A stretch of DNA of 21,815 nt from Saccoglossus kowalevskii (lineage: Eukaryota; Hemichordata; Enteropneusta; Harrimaniidae), in assembly GCF_000003605.2 (NCBI RefSeq), contig NW_003156238.1, positions 369,785 to 391,599 on the forward strand, given 5' to 3'. The notes beneath the pieces are model-generated. The model was not told the origin of the DNA and did not search any database. It worked only from the letters and a program-made list of their open reading frames with translations. Within the stretch, counting starts at the first letter, position 1; the number at the start of each line of letters is the position of its first letter. This document shows, piece after piece, positions 16,901-21,815 of the stretch. The position numbers and the translations under genes were made by a program.

Positions 16901-18304
16901 AAAATAGTTCGGTATCCAATAGAAATACCATGTTAATTTGCATATCGACCGTGAAAATACAGAAAACATTATTGCATGGTGATATGCAAATTAGTTTAGT
17001 CAAAATGAATGACTGCCTATAAGTACCATTACTGATGTTCAAATTTCATTTCACTTGGCAAGTATATTCATGTACCCCAAAGGAAAAATTTCGTACTTCT
17101 AAATATTGTTTATTTCTGCTATGTTTCGAAAATCGGTACTCCAGAAGGAACTGTTTTGTTTTTCTCATTTGCATATGGGATGTGAAAATACCGATTTTGA
17201 TTTCAGGGACGAATCAAAATAAACTGCAGTACATTTGTAATAATTATGTCAAATATTTTGTCGTTAATAATAGTATTATAAGGCAGGAATGTATTTATAA
17301 TATCTAATCAACTTATTTCTACCACTGTAGGAGTGAGAGGGGATCCGCATTTTATCACACTTGACAGCCAAAAGTACAATTTTAATGGCCACTGTTCCTA
17401 CGTATTGTTGAGAGAATGCACAAATCCTTTGGGAACTCCACGTTTTACTGTGACTACTAAACACAGTTTGATGGAAAGCTTAAGAAGGAATTTAAAACCA
17501 TATGTCGACAGCACATCGGTCATCGTAGGGGCATTCCGAGCTGATCTTTTGCACGGCAATTTAGTTTCAGTAAGTAATTAAAAACAAATAATCATAAAAT
17601 AACCATTATAGATAGATAAATTATACAGATAAATATGCCAAGACTGCAATTTTAAATTTACATATGATTTTTCTTAATAGTTCACTCCATGTATACAGTT
17701 TTATGCTCTGCCTAATATGTACTCCATGCAAATATGATGATGTATGCATCATGATACAACAATAGTAAACTATTTACTACATTTTTCAGATCAATAATGA
17801 ACCTGCAGTGCATATTCATGAGTTAAGAGGATGGAACAAAACAGATAAAGGCATCACTGTGACACCAGACAAGGGCATGGTTAAAGTAGACGTAGAGGGT
17901 GAATTTACTGTATGGTTTAATGGTAATGGACGTGTCAATGTCGCCATTGATCGACAGTATCACGGGAAAGTGTGTGGTTTACTTGGCAACGCCAATGACA
18001 ATTCCGATGACGATTTCCAGAAATTGACAACTAATGGTTTGGAATTGGTCACGGACATAGATGAATTTGCAAATAGTTGGGTTGTGCCGAATAGGTGAGT
18101 GATTAAATTGTAATAGATGTTTTTTGGTTGGAGAATGAATGAATAGTCATATATCAACTGTTAATATTACGTTCAGCGTATATGTGAAAAATGAACAAAA
18201 TTATGGTTGACAGTAATATTTCACTTGATGTGTGTGGGACGTTTACCGTGTCATTTGCCATTTACACATCTAATAGTGTTTTTCTTCTCCGCAGTTGTCC
18301 GTGA
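10901..18304 (+). CDS. Secreted Cys-rich module / vWD-domain protein (13 exons, complete)
   Basis: Hand-assembled model: 10901-10978, 11265-11292, 11469-11666, 12595-12705, 13289-13402, 13608-13730, 15125-15263, 15540-15568, 15726-15878, 16036-16059, 17331-17569, 17790-18094, 18295-18304. The coding total is 1551 nt, giving 516 residues and a TGA. Residues 1-22 look like a signal peptide. Residues about 36-138 are two irregular Cys-rich exons, about 139-263 three six-Cys modules, and about 274-324 an eight-Cys segment. Residues about 336-516 are a vWD domain, opening GDPHF and containing the GKVCGLLGNANDNSDDDF core. From family knowledge, vWD domains occur in mucins, VWF, BMPER, vitellogenins and matrix proteins, and support adhesion, assembly or ligand binding outside the cell. 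I do not recognise this exact architecture and give no symbol. Role (matrix, mucus or humoral immune protein) is inferred. All introns are GT-AG and all phases agree. The weakest link is microexon 8. Confidence 0.75.
11265..11292 (+). CDS. Exon 2: 28-nt microexon
   Basis: Exon 1 ends in phase 0, but exon 3 needs one extra base before it. This 28-nt segment supplies exactly that shift. It is flanked by TTTTTCACAG on the left and GTAAGTAT on the right, both near consensus, and encodes nine residues (LSHSLDLRH) without a stop. It carries no cysteine and probably forms a linker after the signal peptide. Confidence 0.65.
11469..11666 (+). CDS. Exon 3: acidic six-Cys segment
   Basis: The segment runs from IEDDNC to YPRL, with the pattern C-x12-C-x16-C-x6-C-x5-C-x5-C and many Asp/Glu residues. 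The acceptor is TTTAACAG and the donor is GTGAGT; entry and exit are both phase 1. The word DKPCL near its end recurs at the start of exon 4. I do not recognise the fold. The apparent TTG start at 11438 is intronic. Confidence 0.8.
12595..12705 (+). CDS. Exon 4: short Cys-rich module
   Basis: Entry after TTTATAG and exit at GTAAGT are both phase 1. The pattern is C-x6-C-x15-C-x1-C-x3-C, starting DKPCL and ending CPCDYDC. If the donor were not used, the frame would run on for about 20 residues (two more Cys) to a TAA at 12762-12764. A shorter secreted isoform is therefore possible, though unproven. Confidence 0.75.
13289..13402 (+). CDS. Exon 5: six-Cys module 1
   Basis: This exon is one module with the pattern C-x5-C-x6-C-x8-C-x5-CC. 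Entry is phase 1 after TTCTTTAG and exit is phase 1 at GTAAGA. The vicinal C-terminal Cys pair and the spacing are shared with exons 6 and 7. The exon is too short to stand out as an open frame, but the splice sites and cysteine pattern support it. Confidence 0.75.
13608..13730 (+). CDS. Exon 6: six-Cys module 2
   Basis: The pattern is C-x6-C-x6-C-x8-C-x7-CC, from DDTKC to QCCV, with flanks ATTATGACAG and GTAAAC and phase 1-1. From memory, G-x-C...C-x-G...C-x-G...QCC modules of this kind occur next to lysozyme or peptidase domains in invertebrates and fungi. This exon shares DDTKC and the AGACAGTGCTG word with exon 7, pointing to exon duplication. Confidence 0.8.
13731..15124. other. Intron 6 (1.4 kb) with repeat debris
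   Basis: The intron holds a perfect 19-bp direct repeat (13765-13783 and 14166-14184) and a (TTA)n run. A possible retroelement 3' tail reads leftward from about 14150. No further exon with the module pattern was found between exons 6 and 7. Confidence 0.5.
14002..14150 (-). mobile_element. Possible 3' end of a non-LTR retroelement, (TTA)n tail
   Basis: Read on the minus strand, the segment ends in CTGCGATAAAGATTTAATAAT followed by several AAT units. An AATAAAG-like word next to a short tandem tail is typical of LINE or LINE-dependent SINE 3' ends. Only the tail is recognisable and the upstream limit is a guess. Confidence 0.35.
15125..15263 (+). CDS. Exon 7: six-Cys module 3
   Basis: The pattern is C-x8-C-x7-C-x12-C-x7-CC, from DDTKC to QCCIDG, with longer loops than modules 1 and 2. 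It enters in phase 1 after GTTACCAG but leaves in phase 2 at a strong donor (GG/GTAAGT). This breaks the phase 1 series and is the reason an extra microexon is needed before exon 9. Confidence 0.8.
15540..15568 (+). CDS. Exon 8: predicted 29-nt (or 26-nt) microexon
   Basis: Exon 7 leaves in phase 2 and exon 9 enters in phase 1, so a segment of length 3n+2 is required. The stretch after CTACGGTAG, ending at CATC/GTAAAT, is 29 nt and open (RCYLSIYNH). Using the AG three bases later gives 26 nt, also in frame. The acceptor has a weak polypyrimidine tract and the donor is only moderate. An alternative is an extended exon 9 starting after ATACTAG near 15674, which also fits the phase. Confidence 0.4.
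15726..15878 (+). CDS. Exon 9: eight-Cys segment
   Basis: The pattern is C-x5-CC-x3-C-x11-C-x13-C-x1-CC, starting DDKEV and ending CKCCI. Entry is phase 1 after ATGTTACAG and exit is phase 1 at GTGAGT. The two vicinal Cys pairs recall vWC-like or TIL-like disulfide-rich modules that often precede vWD domains, but the spacing fits neither clearly. Sequence upstream of 15726 in the same open frame (from 15545) is intron. Confidence 0.75.
16036..16059 (+). CDS. Exon 10: 24-nt microexon linker
   Basis: A strong acceptor (TTTTTGTTTTTGTAG) and donor (GTAAGTG) enclose 24 nt encoding PGGEPVI plus split codons, phase 1 in and phase 1 out. It is a Gly/Pro linker between the Cys-rich half and the vWD domain. 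Skipping it would keep the frame. Confidence 0.65.
16210..16331. repeat. Nested foldback palindrome (MITE-like)
   Basis: The inner arms at 16224-16252 and 16268-16293 are reverse complements apart from two substitutions and a 3-4 base bulge, with a ~15-base loop. The outer arms TTATTTTCAC (16210) and GTGAAAATAA (16322) extend the palindrome. The structure fits a small foldback element. Confidence 0.65.
16649..16900 (-). pseudogene. Possible decayed coding remnant, family unknown
   Basis: The minus strand has an open stretch of varied, protein-like composition (EYYDWENIM, then NLEAALKGSRLSVI, then AGDVAALLSF). It ends in TAA, with an AATAAAG-like word overlapping the stop. This looks like the 3' end of a gene copied or inserted into the intron. 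I do not recognise the family, and chance is not excluded. Confidence 0.25.
17331..17569 (+). CDS. Exon 11: vWD domain, N-terminal half
   Basis: It opens with VRGDPHFITLDSQKYNF, the diagnostic vWD start, followed by GHCSYVLLREC and a long segment ending GNLVS. Entry is phase 1 after CCACTGTAG and exit is phase 0 at TCA/GTAAGT. Only two cysteines are present here. Confidence 0.9.
17790..18094 (+). CDS. Exon 12: vWD domain, C-terminal half
   Basis: It carries VEGEFTVWFNGNGRVNVAID, then YHGKVCGLLGNANDNSDDDF and DEFANSW, which are typical of the second half of vWD. The Asn/Asp-rich loop after GLLG fits the calcium-binding loop known in this family. The usual second Cys of the CGxCG motif is Leu here. 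Phase 0 entry after TTTTTCAG, phase 2 exit at GTGAGT. Confidence 0.9.
18295..18304 (+). CDS. Exon 13: last two codons and stop
   Basis: After TTCTTCTCCGCAG, one base completes the Ser codon and is followed by Cys, Pro and TGA. A closing Ser-Cys right after FANSW-like sequence is what a complete vWD domain shows, which supports this tiny terminal exon. Confidence 0.75.
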
Positions 18305-18690
18305 AACCGAAATCAGCAGAAAAAAAAAGATGAAGGCATGCAACTCTAACAACTGAGACAGCTTTTTAAAATTCATTGCTCTGGTGTTGGGAAAATATTC
18401 CTTAAATTAAATTCACGTAACTTCTACGATTTCCATACATACATCTCTAAATTCAGTAAAAATATTGACAATTATACATAAATACGATGAACGAAGCACA
18501 AATGCACAAATATGTGACGTGTTACTTTCGATCGTATATTAATTTCTTCTGTCTTCTTTGTATGGTGCTTTAAATATAATTCCTGTCCTCATAATCTTAT
18601 TTTACTTTATTGGAAATGCATACTTCTGTTTTTCTTTTACTCATTTTGATCTATTATACAGGCGAATAAACAGCTTTTGGGAATAATTGT
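18305..18690 (+). other. 3' UTR
   Basis: The sequence downstream of the TGA has no further coding character. ATTAAA at 18406-18411 and AATAAA at 18665-18670 are the candidate polyadenylation signals. Confidence 0.5.
18665..18670 (+). terminator. Polyadenylation signal AATAAA
   Basis: A canonical hexamer about 360 bases after the stop codon, followed by a T-rich stretch (GGGAATAATTGTTTTAG). Confidence 0.5.
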
Positions 18691-21100
18691 TTTAGCAATG
18701 ATTACATGATAGTGTTACGCACATGTCATCCTTGTGTGTCGTGCCTTATTGAGATACGTGGTTTTTCAAATATTGTACATTTTTGTGTTATACATCTCGT
18801 CTTTTGGGTCAGAAATAGGTATAACTATGGAATTATTAATAAGGGTACCTCACAGTAAGAATACGATCGCGACATTCTGTATTGTATTCGTGTATACTTT
18901 GATATATCCTTGTAATACTAAAAAACAGAATTTCGTGATATATGTGTTATATATGTTATACATCTGTCATCGTAACGCTATAAGTTACAGAGTGCCGTAA
19001 TTTCGCGGTATTGCACGCGGTATTTTCATCCTACCATATTAGGAAATGCATCCTCCAATAATAAAAAAACATGGCTAAGGTTTGACCGGACCCACACAAA
19101 GAAGTTCGCTAAATTTGTCCTAAACGTTTTGGATTTCGGCATTCCCATGATTCTCTTGTATTAGGAATCTGAAATCTCACTTCATTTTGGAACCATATAG
19201 CAACAATGTGAATAATACCCTGGCTTAACATACCAGTTGATCAGACATATTAACATTTAGAACATCAAATGTTATATTTTCTGATTGTGATAATGGATTT
19301 AATACGTCATATTACTACAAATTTAAATATTTTGCTTGGGTGAAAGTAGATTTTTAAAACTATACCAAAAGCAATATACGCGAAAAAAAAATAAAAAAAA
19401 ATAATCCACATAATACAACAAATTATATCTTGAAATACAATACTCCACCCAAAAAACAATCATATGAAACATATCTGCAGAATATGCATATGTTCGGGTG
19501 AAGCCGAGAAAACTAGCAAAAAAGAAAGGTGCTATTATAAATCACAAATTCAGGACAGAAAATTGCTGGACAGCCATTAAAAAGGGTTGACTTATTAATA
19601 GAACTGCCTTGTGCGGCGTGTTTTGATGCCAGTTCCATGTCTAGTGGCTCGGCTGAAACAGTTCTGTGACGTGTTGTTTTAGAGCGTTTGCGTTTTATTT
19701 TGCCTGATAGGGTCCATATCATAGATATCTAGGATACTTTCTTTCATCCTGAGTATGTATACTAATAATGCGTTAACTCGATATGTGATATTTCTACCAT
19801 AACAATATTGCTATTTTTTGTTTGACACTGTCTTTGTTCAAGTTTTACAGAGACATTAGTTGTGGAAGGCTTTGAGTTTCTTTCTTCAAGTCTTATAAAT
19901 GTCATACTAACAACCGCAAACAATGCTTCCGATGTCGACACAATTTCAAAAAGATCAAAAAGTCAGAAAATCTTGACATTTCAGGAGGTCGTTGACTACA
20001 TCTGGTTCAATGATTATTACACCGAAAATGTGTTTTGTTTTGTGTTTCTTAAACATTGGTTTCCTAACATAGCAATAGACCGAATTATTAACATCGTATA
20101 TGTATTGATTTTATTAGTTAGACTTATAGATTTATTGTTAAATTTATTTATTTTAATTGACCCTGCAATTTCGAATTAAATTAGTTAAATTAAATATTTA
20201 AATCTCTCAATCATGATCTAATAACCACCCACCAATGTGACAATTATACAAAATCAGGAACATTACAGCTATAATATCATGTCACTTCTGATGAACAAGA
20301 AAAACGGACAGTCCACACTGTATAGTACAAATAGCATATCAATTTTCAAAAAGTTATTATATTTAACAGTCGGCCACTATGACAAAGATGCCAAAACATG
20401 CAAAATTATTCAATTTTTCAACAGCTGCAGGAATCAGAGGTCAATTCGTATATTCAAGGCCAGGGACAATAAAGCTACATAATTGCACACAATGGCTCAA
20501 ATCGGTACCAAAATAACATAGTAACGAACCTGCCAAAAGTGTGAGCCACAGTTAATGCTTTGAAAAAACTACTCATAGGACTATTTTGATGCTGCACAAT
20601 GCATCAGACTGCTTTAAAAAGTCTCCATTTGTACACATACATGCGGCGAGAAAAATCAGTACCTATGAATAGCGTCGGAATAGCGTCCCCTGTGTTAAAT
20701 ACAATTAGAATTAAAGAAAACCAACCTCAACTATAGAGGGCCTCATTAGGCACTCCGTGGTGGATTATGAAAAATAAAAACAATCTGCAGTCTAAGTTAC
20801 AGAAACACACGCTTTCGATACAGCAAATATATTTTTTAAAAGTAAGTATTTAAAAACAAGAGAGAAAATATTGCATAGCAGTGAACTACCATCTGAGGAA
20901 AAATAATTCATTATCAGTAATGAATATACTAGACAGGTACGTAGAGTATTTATTTTATTCTATATTATTTAATTTTTTCTCTTTTGACCACAAAGCCATA
21001 TTGAATTTCCCCAGTCGTGGAAAAAGAATAGATAAGGATGACAATTTACATCGAATAACACTCTTATGTTCGGGAATGGCATCATCATTATCATACATTG
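18691..21100. other. Intergenic AT-rich DNA, no gene seen
   Basis: Short frames occur (18734-19000, 19513-19722 minus, 19862-20179, 20237-20482) but none shows domain features or flanking splice sites that join. There is a small direct repeat of CGCGGTATT at 19004 and 19016, and an A-rich tract near 19384-19402. Confidence 0.4.
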
Positions 21101-21530
21101 AAACGTAAACCAAATTCAAATGGTCGACCCCTACCCTGGGAGAGTGTGCCACAGTCTCAATGGGAAGGCCAATTCCACTGGCCGTGATTCATTCACTAAC
21201 GAATGCGACTTTGGGGAACCTTGGTTAAGGTCCGCAGGTGCTTGTATTCGACCGGGCCTGGTTGACGCCAGGATAGCGCATTAAAATTGCCATTTTATAG
21301 GGAGATGGCTACACAGCCTTGTCATGTAGTCCCAAACAGGAAATGACTTCAGGACATGTGTCAGCACTAGCATTTGCAATTTGCACTTACAAAAAAAAGT
21401 CAGGAGAGACAACAGTGACTTTCAATGTCCGGAACTGTCGCCTGGCACAAAAACATTAAAACAAAAACGGGCTTTAGTTCTATAAATGTTCAAAGTAATA
21501 AAATGGAGAAACCATTGTAACGTAAGCCAA
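21101..21530. other. Composition change, unassigned
   Basis: From about 21110 the sequence becomes visibly richer in G+C than the preceding 2.4 kb. I find no exon that I can support and no tRNA-type fold. It may be the edge of another gene's regulatory region or a different repeat. Confidence 0.3.
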
Positions 21531-21538
21531 CTTATCCT

Positions 21539-21815
21539 CGGGGGCGGAGCTACGTCACGGACGTTCTACGTTGCTAAGACGCGCACCACTGTACCACGCA
21601 TTTCTATGGGCTTTGTGCGCGCTGCTGTGGAATGCTGGTGGAGCCGGTGAAAACTCATGAACAACCAAATTCATATATGTTACACACGTAGGGCTAATCT
21701 TGTTACACTGTTCAGGGGACTCTCAACAACCATCGCAAAGTACCGTTTTCTGTGAGTTTTTGGTCTTTGTTTTCACCGCGAGGGTTGCCAGGCGGTAGAA
21801 AATGCCCGGATGTCC
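21539..21815 (+). promoter_or_regulatory. Candidate promoter of a gene beyond the window edge
   Basis: A GC-box-like GGGGGCGGAGC (21540-21550) is followed immediately by a CRE-like TACGTCAC (21551-21558), a second ACGTT word, a GTTGCTAAGAC word and several CpGs (GCGCGC near 21618). At 21802 an ATG in good context (GAAAATGC) begins Met-Pro-Gly-Cys, cut off by the window edge. Some THAP-type zinc-finger proteins begin this way, but four residues cannot identify a family. Confidence 0.3.

Larger units (their letters stand above)
16060..17330. other. Intron 10 (1.27 kb) with foldback and decayed inserts
   Basis: The intron holds a ~120-bp foldback (16210-16331), a minus-strand coding-like remnant (about 16650-16900) and an inverted pair of octamer-like words (16934-16946 and 16981-16993). 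The plus-strand frames at 16584-16808 and 17035-17307 show no domain. Confidence 0.5.

Noticed and set aside
18734-19000. Plus-strand 88-codon hydrophobic frame downstream of the gene
   Set aside because: It lies beyond the polyadenylation signal, is T-rich low-complexity sequence and shows no domain or splice partner.
19513-19722. Minus-strand 69-codon frame with a basic start (KIKRKRSK)
   Set aside because: No recognisable domain, no neighbouring exons, and length expected by chance.
20881-21152. Overlapping frames on both strands (75 and 65 codons)
   Set aside because: Neither shows a motif I recognise, and open frames on both strands of the same segment are more likely chance.
21150-21280. 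tRNA gene or tRNA-derived SINE
   Set aside because: A TTCGAC word near 21248 recalls a B box, but the flanking bases do not fit and no A box or cloverleaf pairing could be found.

Overview
The window is eukaryotic, almost certainly from an AT-rich invertebrate animal genome. The evidence is a multi-exon gene with GT-AG introns that encodes a secreted protein ending in a von Willebrand factor type D (vWD) domain, a polyadenylation signal after it, and long stretches of decayed mobile-element and satellite DNA. I cannot name the species. Both protein families seen here occur in marine invertebrates such as molluscs, cnidarians, amphioxus and hemichordates (from memory, not from a search).

Region 1 (1 to about 7600) is a decayed tandem array. 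Copies of a unit of about 2.0 kb start near 1, 4911 and 6955, and the third is truncated near 7600. Within it a landmark block recurs about every 0.5-0.7 kb, so the array looks like a higher-order repeat. The + strand is purine-rich, so minus-strand open frames here are Pro/Ser/Phe/Leu-rich artefacts. Copy 1 is split by a transposon-like element of about 2.75 kb (about 1479-4230). It has diverged terminal inverted repeats of about 320 bp and carries a frameshifted, internally deleted remnant (about 2360-3256) of an uncharacterised multicopy metazoan family recognisable by its C-terminal GCDT motif.

Region 2 (about 7600-10890) is non-coding. It holds a 27-bp x 3 minisatellite, a degenerate TACATGT-rich repeat and a possible promoter plus 5' UTR exon near 8720-8887.

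Region 3 (10901-18304, + strand) is the one intact-looking gene. I assembled it by hand from splice sites and reading phase. It has thirteen coding exons, three of them microexons (28, 26 or 29, and 24 nt), and the whole model keeps frame for about 516 residues. The order is: signal peptide, acidic Cys-rich exon, short Cys-rich exon, three six-Cys modules (one exon each, mostly phase 1-1), an eight-Cys exon, a microexon linker, and a vWD domain split over two exons, ending in Ser-Cys-Pro-stop. It is probably an extracellular matrix or humoral (perhaps immune) protein; the function is inferred.

Region 4 (18305-21815) is the 3' UTR and then intergenic DNA. The last ~300 bases are richer in G+C and hold promoter-like motifs, with a possible start codon 14 bases before the window edge.
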